DNA of 60,245 bases, taken from Chlorogloea purpurea SAG 13.99. Its GTDB lineage: Bacteria; Cyanobacteriota; Cyanobacteriia; Cyanobacteriales; Microcystaceae. Both the position numbers and the translations under genes were made by a program. The notes under the pieces were generated by a model. That model had not been told where the DNA came from, made no database searches, and saw only the letters and a list, made by a program, of their open reading frames with translations. Below are positions 1 to 10,029 of the stretch, piece by piece. Position 1 is the first letter of the stretch. Each line of letters starts with the position of its first letter. The DNA lies in NCBI GenBank assembly GCA_016903695.1, contig JADQBB010000027.1, forward strand, positions 1 through 60,245, written 5' to 3'.

Positions 1-1
1 T

Positions 2-139
2 CTCAAGATAAAAAAGCACGGACGACTCGAAAAAAGTATTTTTCGTTATGGCTTTGATTATCTACGTTCCCTTGTTCTTGATTTAGACCTCAAATCTGCT
101 CAATTTTCGTACTCGCTACAATTTTTGTCCTGTACTTAG
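2..139 (+). CDS. C-terminal tail of an IS4-like transposase (partial, cut by window edge)
   Basis: An open frame enters from the window edge and ends at TAG 137-139, giving 45 residues ending in SLQFLSCT. From memory, this tail (KKHGRLEKSIFRYGFDYLR) matches the C-terminus of IS4-type transposases common in cyanobacteria such as Microcystis. The DDE catalytic residues would lie outside the window. The next gene starts only 28 bp downstream, so the IS right end probably lies in the 140-166 interval. A 10-bp tandem duplication (TTATGTCTTG, 156-165 and 166-175) overlaps the start codon of that gene and may be a scar of transposition. Family assignment is by recognition only. Confidence 0.6.
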   Translation, partial: LKIKKHGRLEKSIFRYGFDYLRSLVLDLDLKSAQFSYSLQFLSCT

Positions 140-166
140 GATTTTTCTATAAGCTTATGTCTTGTT

Positions 167-1003
167 ATGTCTTGGGTTAAATATTTACAAAAACCGGATT
201 ATTGGTTGGTCGCCTTAGCAAGCGCTTTAGCCCTCTTACACCTAACTTTGCTGGACTTATCCAATCAACCTAACCTGATGAGCGTCAGTATACTTCTATG
301 GCTGTCGATCGCTTCTTTACTTTGGGATAAGCGGGCTACCTTGAAATTAGATAGTAAACCCTGGCCAACGATCGCCGGATTTATTATCATCACCCTCGTT
401 ATATTAAGAAGCTTCAGTGATTCCGGGTATCAATTACGGGTTTCGCCCCTATTAACCGGTTTTGGGTTAGCTTTAATGGCTTCGGGCTTTCGGGGGTTAT
501 ATCAGTATTGGAAAGAATTATTTATTTTATTTCTATTAATATTAGACAGTAGTATAGCTTTAGCCTTACAATGGCTGAATTTGCAAGTGCTGACGGCTAA
601 AATGGCCACCTTGTTACTAACGATCGCGGGATTCAACGTTTACAGGGATGGAGTCATTATCGGTTTGCCTACCGGTAGAGTAGAAGTATACGGAGCCTGT
701 TCTGGGGTAGAATCGATCACTCTGATGATTAATATAGCTATATTATTCTTCCTGCTGATACCCATTAAGAATATTCATAAAATTATCTCCTTGGTGGTAG
801 CTATAATTTTAGGTTTCTTGGTTAACTGTATTCGTGTGGGCATCATGCTTATGTTAGTAGCAGGAAATAACCAAGAATCTTTTGAATATTGGCACGGGAA
901 AGACGGCAGTTTAATTTTTGCGATGATTTCTGTATTCGTATTCGGAATCTTTTGTTGGTTTGCCTACGTTCGTGAATTAAGTTTACCCGATAATAAACTA
1001 TGA
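167..1003 (+). CDS. crtA: Cyanoexosortase A (membrane transpeptidase-like protease)
   Basis: A 278-residue polytopic membrane protein with about eight hydrophobic segments. The exosortase catalytic triad is visible in order: Cys178 in GACSGVES, Arg223 in NCIRVGIML and His243 in YWHGKDGS. Exosortases cleave C-terminal PEP-CTERM sorting tags from exported proteins at the inner membrane, often in strains making exopolysaccharide. The next gene overlaps by 4 bp (ATGA) and encodes the cognate associated protein, which supports the cyanoexosortase A assignment over other exosortases. ATG 157 is out of frame, so ATG 167 is taken as start. I saw no PEP-CTERM substrate among the other proteins of this window. 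Confidence 0.85.
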   Translation: MSWVKYLQKPDYWLVALASALALLHLTLLDLSNQPNLMSVSILLWLSIASLLWDKRATLKLDSKPWPTIAGFIIITLVILRSFSDSGYQLRVSPLLTGFGLALMASGFRGLYQYWKELFILFLLILDSSIALALQWLNLQVLTAKMATLLLTIAGFNVYRDGVIIGLPTGRVEVYGACSGVESITLMINIAILFFLLIPIKNIHKIISLVVAIILGFLVNCIRVGIMLMLVAGNNQESFEYWHGKDGSLIFAMISVFVFGIFCWFAYVRELSLPDNKL

Positions 1004-1695
1004 CGAGTACCTCTATAGAACGCTGGCAAATATTTAGAATTGGTCTTATTGCTCTATGTATATCGGGAGTTATGGGTGTACTGGCAAAAAACCTATTACT
1101 ACATGAACCAGACTCTCGCACCGCCAAAGCCAAAAAAGAGTATAAATTCCCTGACACTATTAACCTGAAAAACTGGGAAATGGTGAAATCACTATCTATA
1201 CCGCCGAAGAAAAAGTCTCAGCCTTTTGGTCATCTTTACGAGTATCGGCGAGGCGATAAAGAGTTACAAATACAAACTCGTTATGAAGTCGCCACGGAGG
1301 GTAATACCTCACGGTTATTAATGGTGTATGACTCCATTCCTCCCGCCACCTCAGTGATAAACGAGAAATATCAATCAGGTATCGGTTATTATGGCTCGTT
1401 TGAATACAAAAATAAAACTTATATAACGGCTTGTATTAATCCTAAAGGGGAAACTACGGTAACGCAAAAACAATTTGTTAATAATCGCTATTGGCATACA
1501 AGTAGCGTACCCAGATTTTTAGGTTGGCTTGCTGGACAGAATGACTTATTTGATGGGCGATGTTTGTGGACATCCTTATCGATGCCGGTCAATACCTTCG
1601 CCCCGCCGGAAGAATTAAAAAAAGACCGTGAATTAGTCGAGGCGGCTTGGCTCGAATGGGCGAAATGGTGGAAGCAGAATTACCCCGATTCATAA
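1000..1695 (+). CDS. Cyanoexosortase A system-associated protein
   Basis: A 231-residue protein with one N-terminal hydrophobic segment (about residues 10-30) followed by a soluble, probably periplasmic domain. It overlaps the exosortase gene by 4 bp and is translationally coupled to it. Exosortases are frequently paired with an EpsI/DUF3485-like partner of this architecture, and the position fits the cyanobacterial version. The biochemical role of the partner is not known; a chaperone or substrate-presentation role is inference. The N-terminal anchor and the pairing are what the sequence shows. Confidence 0.75.
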   Translation: MTSTSIERWQIFRIGLIALCISGVMGVLAKNLLLHEPDSRTAKAKKEYKFPDTINLKNWEMVKSLSIPPKKKSQPFGHLYEYRRGDKELQIQTRYEVATEGNTSRLLMVYDSIPPATSVINEKYQSGIGYYGSFEYKNKTYITACINPKGETTVTQKQFVNNRYWHTSSVPRFLGWLAGQNDLFDGRCLWTSLSMPVNTFAPPEELKKDRELVEAAWLEWAKWWKQNYPDS

Positions 1696-1781
1696 ACTAG
1701 AATATATTTATTTAATTTCGCTCACCCTTGACAAACTCGAAAGTTGTGACTGGTGTCAGCATAAAACCGGTAAATTTTCCC

Positions 1782-4700
1782 ATGACATTTGCTTCCGTTA
1801 TCCGCACTCTGGAAAAATCCCCTCTCACTAGCGAACTGGTACAAAAATTACAATCATCGGGAATTCTCAATTTAACAGGGATTCCCCGCTTACCCAAGGG
1901 ATTAGTCGCCTCGGCTCTAGCCAAGTACCAAAGTAAAAACCTCTGTGTCATCTGTCCAACATTAGAAGAAACCAGTCGCTGGGCCACCCAATTAGAAGCG
2001 ATGGGATGGAAGAGCGTTTACTTTTATCCTACTTCTGAAGCCTCACCCTACGAGAGCGCGGATGCGGAATCAGAAATGGTCTGGGGGCAGATGCAGGTAT
2101 TATCCAGTTTAGCGGATAACCCTTCATCGATCGCTATCGTCACCACAGAAAAAGCTTTGCAGCCCACATTACCGCCGCCCGATGTGTTTTATGGTTATTG
2201 CCCTAGTTTGGGCCTCAATATGACCTTAGATAGTAAAAGTCTCGATATAACTCTGGCTAAATCGGGTTACGATCGGGTAGCGCTGGTAGAAACAGAGGGG
2301 CAATGGAGTAGAAGGGGGGACATAGTAGATATATTCCCGGTTTCGGCGGAATTGCCGGTGCGCTTGGAGTTATTCGGGGATGTATTGGAAAAAATGCGAG
2401 AATTCGACCCGGCCACTCAAAGATCTTTAGACTCGATCGCACGTCTGATACTCACCCCCACTAGTTTCGCTCCGATTATCGCCTCTGCTTTAGGAAGCCT
2501 GGAAGATAAACTGGCGGCCTATCTATCCCCGGAAGAACAAGAAAGAGAAAGTCTTCCCGGTGGGATGCAGAGATTTCTGGGTTTAGCCTTCGAGCAAACC
2601 GCTTCGCTACTGGATTATTTACCCCCCGATACGCTGATCAGTTTCGATGAAATAGAGCGCTGTCAATCCCATAGCGATCGATGGTTAGAATATACGGAGG
2701 AGCAATGGCGGGAAATAACACCGAGTTTACCGGCACTACATCGTCCCTTCACCCGCTCTCTGGAATTAGCCAAGGCTAACCACCCCGTCTTGTGTTTATC
2801 AGAACTAGCGGAAACAGGCAAAGAAAACGCCGTTAACCTTTCCAGTCGTCCCCTCCCCACAACGCCCCATCAATTCGCCAAAATTGCGGAAATCCTGCGG
2901 GGAAAACGAGAAATATATAACACCATCACCCTGGATAAGTATGCTAAGTGGCTTATTTCCGCCCAACCATCACGCACCGTCTCCCTATTACAAGAACACG
3001 ATTGCTCTGCTCAATTCATCCCGAATCCGAACGATTTTCCGGCTATAGATAGGTTAATCCTCCAAAATGTGGGGGTAGCGGTCAAATATTCGGGATTGGC
3101 GGAATTAGAAGGTTTCGTCCTACCCACCTATCGTATCGTGGTCGTGACCGATCGAGAGTTCTTCGGTCAACATATCTTAGCCACCGCCGGTTACATTCGC
3201 AAACGTCGCCGCGCCGCCTCCGGGCAGGTAGATGTCCATAAATTGCGCCCCGGTGATTTCGTCGTCCACAAAAACCACGGCATCGGTAAATTCCTGAGAC
3301 TGGAAAAAGTGGAAACCGACGTTAGCGGTGTCATTCATACCCGTGATTATCTAGTAATTCAATACGCCGACGGTTATTTAAGAATCCCCGCCGACTCCCT
3401 GGAAAATCTCTCCCGCTATCGTCACACGGGCAGTGGGTTGCCGGAATTACATAAAATGTCGGGGAAGGCGTGGGAAGCGACGAAAAATAAAGTGCGTAAG
3501 GCGGTGAAAAAATTAGCGGTAGACTTGATCAATCTCTACGCTAAGCGATCGCAACAGCGAGGTTTCGCCTATCCGGCCGATGCACCTTGGCAAGCGGAAT
3601 TAGAAGACTCGTTCATCTATCAACCCACCCCCGACCAAATCACGGCTATTAACGATGTGAAAAGGGACTTGGAAAGCGAGCGCCCGATGGATAGATTGGT
3701 GTGCGGGGATGTGGGTTTCGGTAAAACCGAGGTGGCTATCCGCGCCATCTTCAAAGCCGTCACCACGGGTAATAAACAGGTGGCTTTTCTCGCGCCCACT
3801 ACCATCCTCACCCAACAACACTATCACACCTTGAAAGAACGTTTCGCCCCCTATCCGCTCAATGTGGGATTATTAAACCGTTTCCGCACTGCCTCCGAGA
3901 GAAAGGACATCTTACAGAGACTGAAGACGGGAGAATTGGACGTGGTGGTGGGCACTCAACAATTACTGGCTAAAGGAGTGGAATTTAAAGACTTGGGGTT
4001 ATTGGTCATCGATGAAGAACAAAGATTCGGTGTCAATCAAAAAGAGAGGATCAAAACCATGAAAACGGAAGTGGATGTGTTGACTCTCTCGGCTACTCCC
4101 ATCCCCCGCACTCTTTATATGTCCCTATCGGGTATCAGAGAGATGAGTTTGATCACAACCCCGCCCCCCTCCCGCCGCCCGATCAAAACCCATCTATCGA
4201 GTTATAATCCCGATGTCATCCGTACCGCTATCCGTAACGAGTTGGATAGGGGCGGGCAGATATTTTACGTGGTGCCGCGAGTGGAGGGAATTCAGGAAAT
4301 CGGGGCTAGGATAGGGGCGATGATACCGTCGGCGCGGATAGCGATCGCACATGGGCAAATGGATGAATCGGAATTGGAAACCACCATGTTAGCTTTTAAC
4401 AATGGGGAAGCGGATATACTTCTCTGTACCACGATCATCGAATCGGGTTTAGATATTCCCCGCGTGAATACGATCGTCGTGGAAGACGCGCAGAAGTTCG
4501 GATTATCTCAACTGTATCAATTGCGCGGGCGTGTTGGTAGGGCGGGAATACAAGCTCACGCCTGGTTACTATATCCAAATAAGGCCCAGTTGACGGATAA
4601 CGCCCGCCAACGTTTACGCGCCCTGCAAGAGTTCACTCAATTAGGCTCCGGCTATCAACTGGCGACTCGCGATATGGAAATTAGAGGCGTGGGGAACTTA

Positions 4701-5285
4701 TTAGGGGCGGAACAATCGGGACAGATGGAAGCGATCGGCTTTGAACTTTATATGGATATGTTACAGGAAGCCATCAAGGAGATTCAAGGACAGGAGATTC
4801 CCAAAGTGGAAGATACCCAGATCGAGCTCAAACTCACCGCTTTTATTCCGGGGGATTATATCCCCGATGCTGAACAGAAAATGGATGTGTATCGTGCGAT
4901 CGCCACCACCGACGATCCAAAACAATTGACGCAGATAAAACTCAATTTACGGGATAGTTACGGCCCTCTGCCTTCACCGGTGGAACAATTATTCAAGGTG
5001 ATCGAATTAAAACAGCGGGCGAAATCTCTGGGATTTTCTAGGATTAGAGCTGACGGGAAACAGCACGTTATTTTGGAGACACCGATGGAAGAACCAGCTT
5101 GGAAGCTATTATTGGAAAATCTCCCCCAGCACTTACAATCTCGGTTCGTGTATTCTCCGAAACAGGTAACAGTTAGGGGATTGGCTTTAGTGAAACCGCA
5201 ACAGCAGTTAGAAAGTTTACTGGATTGGTTGGGTAAGATGGAAAAAGCTTTACCTGAGACTTCCCTATTAACCAGTAATATATAA
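1782..5285 (+). CDS. mfd: Transcription-repair coupling factor Mfd
   Basis: About 1167 residues. Mfd is the DNA translocase that removes stalled RNA polymerase from lesions and recruits UvrA. Visible in order are an N-terminal UvrB-like module, the RNA polymerase interaction domain ([17 protein letters not shown]), Walker A GDVGFGKT (Lys about 648), Walker [20 protein letters not shown], the RecG-like TRG motif region ([16 protein letters not shown]) and the C-terminal UvrA-inhibiting domain. The frame can be extended to TTG 1728, but ATG 1782 gives [16 protein letters not shown], which resembles the usual cyanobacterial N-terminus, so it is preferred. The gene stands alone and ends against a convergent glycosyltransferase gene. 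Confidence 0.95.
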   Translation: MTFASVIRTLEKSPLTSELVQKLQSSGILNLTGIPRLPKGLVASALAKYQSKNLCVICPTLEETSRWATQLEAMGWKSVYFYPTSEASPYESADAESEMVWGQMQVLSSLADNPSSIAIVTTEKALQPTLPPPDVFYGYCPSLGLNMTLDSKSLDITLAKSGYDRVALVETEGQWSRRGDIVDIFPVSAELPVRLELFGDVLEKMREFDPATQRSLDSIARLILTPTSFAPIIASALGSLEDKLAAYLSPEEQERESLPGGMQRFLGLAFEQTASLLDYLPPDTLISFDEIERCQSHSDRWLEYTEEQWREITPSLPALHRPFTRSLELAKANHPVLCLSELAETGKENAVNLSSRPLPTTPHQFAKIAEILRGKREIYNTITLDKYAKWLISAQPSRTVSLLQEHDCSAQFIPNPNDFPAIDRLILQNVGVAVKYSGLAELEGFVLPTYRIVVVTDREFFGQHILATAGYIRKRRRAASGQVDVHKLRPGDFVVHKNHGIGKFLRLEKVETDVSGVIHTRDYLVIQYADGYLRIPADSLENLSRYRHTGSGLPELHKMSGKAWEATKNKVRKAVKKLAVDLINLYAKRSQQRGFAYPADAPWQAELEDSFIYQPTPDQITAINDVKRDLESERPMDRLVCGDVGFGKTEVAIRAIFKAVTTGNKQVAFLAPTTILTQQHYHTLKERFAPYPLNVGLLNRFRTASERKDILQRLKTGELDVVVGTQQLLAKGVEFKDLGLLVIDEEQRFGVNQKERIKTMKTEVDVLTLSATPIPRTLYMSLSGIREMSLITTPPPSRRPIKTHLSSYNPDVIRTAIRNELDRGGQIFYVVPRVEGIQEIGARIGAMIPSARIAIAHGQMDESELETTMLAFNNGEADILLCTTIIESGLDIPRVNTIVVEDAQKFGLSQLYQLRGRVGRAGIQAHAWLLYPNKAQLTDNARQRLRALQEFTQLGSGYQLATRDMEIRGVGNLLGAEQSGQMEAIGFELYMDMLQEAIKEIQGQEIPKVEDTQIELKLTAFIPGDYIPDAEQKMDVYRAIATTDDPKQLTQIKLNLRDSYGPLPSPVEQLFKVIELKQRAKSLGFSRIRADGKQHVILETPMEEPAWKLLLENLPQHLQSRFVYSPKQVTVRGLALVKPQQQLESLLDWLGKMEKALPETSLLTSNI

Positions 5286-5345
5286 TGCTAAATCGGTTTG
5301 CCTCCATTACTGGGAATTTGGTGCTAAAGTTATGAGACCAATTTT

Positions 5346-5378
5346 GAGCCAGATTTTTGATGAGTTTTCTTCTGGCTC
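5346..5378. terminator. Bidirectional hairpin between convergent genes
   Basis: Perfect 8-bp stem GAGCCAGA (5346-5353) / TCTGGCTC (5371-5378) with a T-rich 17-base loop, in the gap between mfd and the convergent glycosyltransferase gene. It lacks a long U-tract, so the terminator role is inferred from position. Confidence 0.45.
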
Positions 5379-5387
5379 GCAACGTGA

Positions 5388-6893
5388 TTATATATGTGCT
5401 TCGGTGAGAGATTTTATCTTGGGGGGAATTACCTTAGCGGGAATACCGATCGCTGTATGACCATCGGGAATATCGCAGAGAACTACAGCGTTAGCACCGA
5501 TATTAACATGATCACCGATCGCTAAACCGCCCAATAATTTCGCTCCTGCGCCCACGTTGACTTTCTTGCCCAGTTTGGGGGCCTCGAAAGGTCGCTCTAA
5601 ATAGCGATTGCCCAATGTTACCCCCTGACGCAAGATACAATCATCGCCTATTTGAGAATAACCATGAATGATGATGGCGCTTTGATGTTCGATAATCACC
5701 CTGCGTCCTAATTGCACCGTGTAAGGTAAGTCTATACCATAAACATTCCTCACATAGCGATAAAAAAATCGATAGATAATACTTAAAGGAGCGCGTAATA
5801 GTTTCGGTTCCACGGTCATCCTCCATTGCCCGAATCGTTGCACCGCAACGGCTCTGAATCCCGGTTTTGTCCAGTCCCGTCCGTGAGCGATCCAATCCTC
5901 CTTAATTTGTTGGCATAACCCTAACTTTTCCGAAGAAGTTGACGACCCACGCCCTAAAGCATATTTGATAAAGTCAGAAAGTAAATAGGGTGGATCTAAG
6001 TCGGGTTTCCTCTGGATATTACGGCGGACTCTCCACAGGAAAAATCCGACAGCCCAGACTAGATTAGCCATCCATAAATAAAATTTACCGTGATTCTTGA
6101 GATAGAAACGTCGGCGGGAGTCGAACCAGTAAAGAGGTCTGCGTTTCGGTTGCTCTTTGGTGAGAGTTACCCCGGAACTTTGTCCCACTAAATGCACTAC
6201 TCGACTGGCCGGCACATACCAACACTCCCAGCCCGCCCTGTGAGCCTGTAGGCAAAAATCTAGTTCTTCGTAGTACATAAAATATTCTTCGTCCAATAAC
6301 CCTATCTTGTCGAACACGGCCCGGCGAATTATCATACTCGCTCCGGCAACCCAATCCGTTTGACAGGCTGAGTCGCTAATTTCAGGGGCGATTTTATACC
6401 TGGCCAGAAGTTTGGATGCTAAACCCAATCTTAAAGAGCCTTCTAATTCTCCACCGAGATTGAGAAAACGGAAAGCGGAATGTTGTGCTGTGCCGTCTGG
6501 GTCTTCGAGACGACTTCCGGCGATTCCGGCCCCCGGATGTTCGTTCATGAAATTCACTAGTGCTTCGATCGCACTAGGACGCACTACGGTATCGGGATTT
6601 AGTAAGAGAATATAATCTGGTGGGTTAGGTTTAGCTAAAGCGGGGCGTATGGCTATGTTATTACCGGCCGCATAACCACCATTATCGGGCGAGACGATTA
6701 ATTTCGCCCAATCTTGCCATTGATTTTGTTCGATCGCCGCCGCTATTTTTTCGCCGGAGCCATCCCCGGACGCGTTATCCACCACAACCACCTCGGACGA
6801 TGGTAATGCTTTGACTTCGTCTACCAGGGATTCTAGACAGTCTATAGTCAATTGAGCGGTTTTATAATTTAGAATAACTATTAATAAGGACAT
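5388..6893 (-). CDS. Family 2 glycosyltransferase fused to a serine-acetyltransferase-like LbH domain
   Basis: 501 residues. The N-terminal ~270 residues are a GT-A fold, family 2 glycosyltransferase: NYKTAQLTIDCLESL start, VVDNASGDGSG, and LLLNPDTVV with the Asp of the metal/nucleotide-sugar site. After a linker with a hydrophobic segment, residues ~360-495 form a left-handed beta-helix hexapeptide domain of the CysE type (GIDLPYTVQLGRRVIIEH, IGDDCILRQGVTLGN, VNVGAGAKLLGG, GANAVVLCDIP). Together they suggest sugar transfer coupled to O-acetylation of a glycan or carrier-linked intermediate. The fusion is in one uninterrupted frame. A second GT2 gene is divergent, 180 bp away. Substrates are unknown. 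Confidence 0.85.
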   Translation of the reverse strand: MSLLIVILNYKTAQLTIDCLESLVDEVKALPSSEVVVVDNASGDGSGEKIAAAIEQNQWQDWAKLIVSPDNGGYAAGNNIAIRPALAKPNPPDYILLLNPDTVVRPSAIEALVNFMNEHPGAGIAGSRLEDPDGTAQHSAFRFLNLGGELEGSLRLGLASKLLARYKIAPEISDSACQTDWVAGASMIIRRAVFDKIGLLDEEYFMYYEELDFCLQAHRAGWECWYVPASRVVHLVGQSSGVTLTKEQPKRRPLYWFDSRRRFYLKNHGKFYLWMANLVWAVGFFLWRVRRNIQRKPDLDPPYLLSDFIKYALGRGSSTSSEKLGLCQQIKEDWIAHGRDWTKPGFRAVAVQRFGQWRMTVEPKLLRAPLSIIYRFFYRYVRNVYGIDLPYTVQLGRRVIIEHQSAIIIHGYSQIGDDCILRQGVTLGNRYLERPFEAPKLGKKVNVGAGAKLLGGLAIGDHVNIGANAVVLCDIPDGHTAIGIPAKVIPPKIKSLTEAHI

Positions 6894-6996
6894 AATTTTT
6901 TAATTTCTAAAAGTACATCGGTGCGGATTTTTGACGATCGCTCAGGTTTTCTTTTTAAAGATTGTATATTGCCTGTAGACAAAAACAAGGGCGTAA

Positions 6997-7025
6997 TTGA
7001 CAATTAGTTCTTCTGGTGATACCAT
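6997..7025 (+). promoter_or_regulatory. Predicted sigma-70-type promoter for the following GT2 gene
   Basis: A perfect -35 box TTGACA at 6997-7002, a 17-base spacer and a -10 box TACCAT at 7020-7025 (4 of 6 consensus), about 48 bases upstream of ATG 7074. Confidence 0.5.
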
Positions 7026-7073
7026 AGCCGCCATACTATCACAAAAATCCAACCGTTAAAGTATCCCTAGCCT

Positions 7074-8057
7074 ATGTCAGTTGTTGGTATTATCGTGATT
7101 GCCAGGAATGAAGGTGAAAAATTAAGACAGTGCTTTCACTCCGTCGGCACGGACATTAATCGGGTTGTTTATGTAGACTCTGGTTCCAGCGATGGCTCTA
7201 TAGATTTAGCTCGTTCTCTCGGTGTTGATGTGATAGAGCTGGATTTAAGTATTCCTTTTACCGCTGCGAGAGCGAGAAATGCAGGGTTCGAGAGGCTAGT
7301 CTCCATCCATCCTGATTTAGAGTACGTACAATTCGTGGATGGGGATTGTGAGCTGTTTCCCGACTGGTTGGCGACCGCGGTGAACTATCTTCAAGAGCAT
7401 CAAGATTTTGCGGTGGTTTGTGGCAGACAGCGGGAAAGATACCCGCAACAGACGATTTATAATCTCCTTTTCGATCTCGAATGGGATACACCCGTGGGTG
7501 AGGCCCTAGCCTGTGGGGGGTGCGCCTTGATTCGAGTTAAGGCTTTACAAGAAATTGGCGGCTATAATCCGGCTTTAATCGCCGGGGAAGAGCCGGAAAT
7601 GTGCGTGCGTCTGCGGGGGCAGGGCTGGAAAATTTACCGGCTGGGGGTAAATATGACTTGGCACGATGCGGAGATGACCAAGTTTTCTCAATGGTGGAAA
7701 CGAAGTCGCCGGGGCGGTTACGCTTATGCTAATGTATCTTGGTTACACGGCAAGCCACCCGAATCCTATTGGGTTAAAGAATCCCGCAGTATTTGGCTTT
7801 GGGGGTTGGTCATACCGGTTTTGAGTTTGTCGGGCGCGTATTTTACCGGCGGGTTGAGTTTGTTACTACTTTTAGTTTACCCGTGGCTCTTCTATAAAAT
7901 TATTCGCAATCAAGAACAGATGGGACGGTCGCCAGGAGAGGCCAAACCTTTCGCACTTTTCTGCGTCTTAGCCAAGTTCCCTCAACTTCTGGGGCAGATC
8001 GAATTTCATCTTCAAAGATTGTCGGGCGCACAAGCGCGATTGATCGAGTATAAATAA
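7074..8057 (+). CDS. Family 2 glycosyltransferase
   Basis: 327 residues with a GT-A fold at residues 1-230: VIARNEGEKLRQCF, VDSGSSDGSIDLA, and the DxD-like VDGDCELFPDW that binds the metal and nucleotide sugar. The C-terminal part has two hydrophobic segments (about 238-275), so the enzyme is probably membrane-associated, as are many polysaccharide or lipid-linked glycosyltransferases. It faces the GT2/LbH fusion across a 180-bp divergent region, which suggests both serve the same glycan. Donor and acceptor cannot be told from sequence. Confidence 0.8.
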   Translation: MSVVGIIVIARNEGEKLRQCFHSVGTDINRVVYVDSGSSDGSIDLARSLGVDVIELDLSIPFTAARARNAGFERLVSIHPDLEYVQFVDGDCELFPDWLATAVNYLQEHQDFAVVCGRQRERYPQQTIYNLLFDLEWDTPVGEALACGGCALIRVKALQEIGGYNPALIAGEEPEMCVRLRGQGWKIYRLGVNMTWHDAEMTKFSQWWKRSRRGGYAYANVSWLHGKPPESYWVKESRSIWLWGLVIPVLSLSGAYFTGGLSLLLLLVYPWLFYKIIRNQEQMGRSPGEAKPFALFCVLAKFPQLLGQIEFHLQRLSGAQARLIEYK

Positions 8058-8092
8058 AATTATTAATGAAACGATCGGTTAATTTTCTTACC

Positions 8093-8120
8093 TTGGCAAT
8101 GCTTCCACATCAACTATGAT
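8093..8120 (+). promoter_or_regulatory. Predicted promoter of the amino acid permease/ATPase pair
   Basis: -35-like TTGGCA at 8093-8098, a 16-base spacer and -10-like TATGAT at 8115-8120, 42 bases before ATG 8162. Confidence 0.4.
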
Positions 8121-8161
8121 AATCTGTACCGCGTCAACTAATAGCAAGTAAAATTATCGGG

Positions 8162-9259
8162 ATGGTTGATTATTTAGTTTCGTTAACGATTTGGACGGCC
8201 CTGTATGCCATATTCGCTCTAGGATTAAACCTACAATGGGGTTTCACCGGGCTGATTAATTTCGGCCATGTGGCTTTCGCTACTATCGGCGCTTATACTA
8301 CCGCTATCCTGACTTTACAGGGTGTGCCTATAGCGATCGCTGCCATCATCGGCGCTGCTTTAGCTTCTTTACTGGGTTTACTGATCGGCACATCTACCCT
8401 GAGACTGAGAGAAGATTATCTAGCGATCGTGACTATCGGTGTTTCCGAGTTGATCCGCCTGGTCGCCCTCAATGAAGAATGGTTGACCAAAGGCGCTTTC
8501 GGTGTACAACGCTACCCCCTACCCTTAGATATAGAACCGAACATTATCGTTAAATTGTTAATTATCGCCGTCTTCACAGGGGTTGCCATATTCGCTTTCT
8601 GGCAATTGTGGCGCGCTTTCGGGAAGGGTTTAAGGTCGTCATCGGAAACTAAAGGCGGCAATAAGTTCGTGATCATCTGGGCAGCCCTCGCCGGTTTTCT
8701 CGTACTGGGTTTATATATCAACGGCTTGATCGCCCTATCCGACTACAACTATAAAGGCGGTTTGATGGTGGTATCCCTGGTGATTCTAGCCCTGGTTTAC
8801 GGGGGTTTGGAATTTATCGCCCATTCTCCTTGGGGGCGCATCCTCAAAGCGATTCGAGAGGATGAGGAGATACCGAGAGCCTTGGGGAAAAACGTTTTCT
8901 GGTACAAATTACAGTCTTTAATGTTGGGAGGTGCGATCGCTGGGCTATCGGGCGCGTTGTTAGCCTGGCAATTGACCACTATCTACCCGACTAATTTTGA
9001 ACCCCTATTAACTTTTAACGCTTGGATCATCGTTATTTTAGGCGGTTCGGGTAATAACGCCGGTACACTTCTAGGGGCGTTGATTTTCTGGACTTACGAT
9101 TCCCTGACCCGTTTCGCCCTGCCCTATTTTAAAATTATGAACGATAGCCAGGCGGGTTCGTTCCGGATCATGGTAATTGGTTTAATCTTGATGGTCTTAA
9201 TGGTATGGCGGCCCCAAGGCATCCTCGGCAATAAAGATGAATTAACTTTAGGTAGATAA
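8162..9259 (+). CDS. livM: Branched-chain/neutral amino acid ABC transporter permease (LivM/NatD-like)
   Basis: 365 residues, very hydrophobic with about nine membrane segments. Family landmarks are the N-terminal GLNLQWGFTGLINFGHVAF, the ATIGVSELIRL segment, and the EAA-like coupling loop GRILKAIREDEEIPRALGKN before the last segments. It forms half of the inner-membrane channel of a HAAT-type uptake system. The gene 2 bp downstream encodes the ATPase. In Synechocystis the homologous N-I system subunit is called NatD. The partner permease (LivH/NatC), second ATPase and binding protein are not in this window, so the operon is partial, as is usual for scattered nat genes in cyanobacteria. Confidence 0.88.
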   Translation: MVDYLVSLTIWTALYAIFALGLNLQWGFTGLINFGHVAFATIGAYTTAILTLQGVPIAIAAIIGAALASLLGLLIGTSTLRLREDYLAIVTIGVSELIRLVALNEEWLTKGAFGVQRYPLPLDIEPNIIVKLLIIAVFTGVAIFAFWQLWRAFGKGLRSSSETKGGNKFVIIWAALAGFLVLGLYINGLIALSDYNYKGGLMVVSLVILALVYGGLEFIAHSPWGRILKAIREDEEIPRALGKNVFWYKLQSLMLGGAIAGLSGALLAWQLTTIYPTNFEPLLTFNAWIIVILGGSGNNAGTLLGALIFWTYDSLTRFALPYFKIMNDSQAGSFRIMVIGLILMVLMVWRPQGILGNKDELTLGR

Positions 9260-9261
9260 TT

Positions 9262-10029
9262 ATGGCGGACGAAAATTTATTACTATCTGCTAAGGGTTTA
9301 TCGAAAAGCTTCGGCGGCATCCGGGCGGTTAATAACGCTAATCTAAACGTACCCAGCGGAAGTATCACCGGATTGATCGGCCCTAACGGTGCGGGTAAGA
9401 CCACTTTATTCAATCTCCTATCCAATTTTATCAAACCCGATCGGGGTGAGGTTTTTTTCAACGGACAGGCGATCCATCATCTATCCTCTTATGAAATCGC
9501 CTTGCAGGGTTGCGTGAGAACTTTTCAAGTAGCGCGGGTTTTATCGCGCTTGACGGTTTTAGAAAATATGATGTTAGCAGCTCAAGAGCAAACGGGGGAA
9601 AATATCTGGCAATTATGGTGGCAAGCCGGAAAAATCCGCAAAGAAGAACGGGAAAATAAAGAGAAAGCCATTTCTATTCTAGACTCGGTGGGTTTATTAG
9701 CCAAGGCCGATGATTACGCCGGGGCCCTTTCGGGAGGTCAGAGAAAACTATTAGAGATGGCGCGGGCTTTGATGGCGCGACCCCGGTTGATTCTCCTGGA
9801 TGAACCGGCTGCGGGAGTTAATCCCACTCTTATCGGTCAAATTTGCGAGCATATTTTAGAGTGGAATCGTCAGGGGATTACTTTTCTGGTTATCGAACAC
9901 AATATGGATGTAATCATGTCTCTTTGCCATCACGTTTGGGTATTAGCAGAGGGAACTAATCTCGCTGATGGCACTCCCGAAGAAATTCAAAGCAATCCAG
10001 AAGTGTTAGAAGCTTATTTAGGAGGCTAG
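9262..10029 (+). CDS. livG: Amino acid ABC transporter ATP-binding protein (LivG/NatA-like)
   Basis: 255 residues with a complete nucleotide-binding domain: Walker A GPNGAGKTTLF, signature LSGGQRKLLEMARAL, Walker B LILLDEPAAGVNP and switch His in VIEHNMD. The LivG-type spacing and the APAAGVNP-like Walker B are typical of branched-chain amino acid systems. It follows the permease by 2 bp and must be co-transcribed with it. Its TAG stop overlaps the stop of the convergent ftsH gene: the four bases CTAG at 10026-10029 serve both, so neither transcript can terminate before entering the other gene. Confidence 0.9.
   Translation: MADENLLLSAKGLSKSFGGIRAVNNANLNVPSGSITGLIGPNGAGKTTLFNLLSNFIKPDRGEVFFNGQAIHHLSSYEIALQGCVRTFQVARVLSRLTVLENMMLAAQEQTGENIWQLWWQAGKIRKEERENKEKAISILDSVGLLAKADDYAGALSGGQRKLLEMARALMARPRLILLDEPAAGVNPTLIGQICEHILEWNRQGITFLVIEHNMDVIMSLCHHVWVLAEGTNLADGTPEEIQSNPEVLEAYLGG

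Noticed and set aside
1728..1781. TTG start for mfd
   Set aside because: ATG 1782 gives the normal Mfd N-terminus, and the extra 18 codons have no support.
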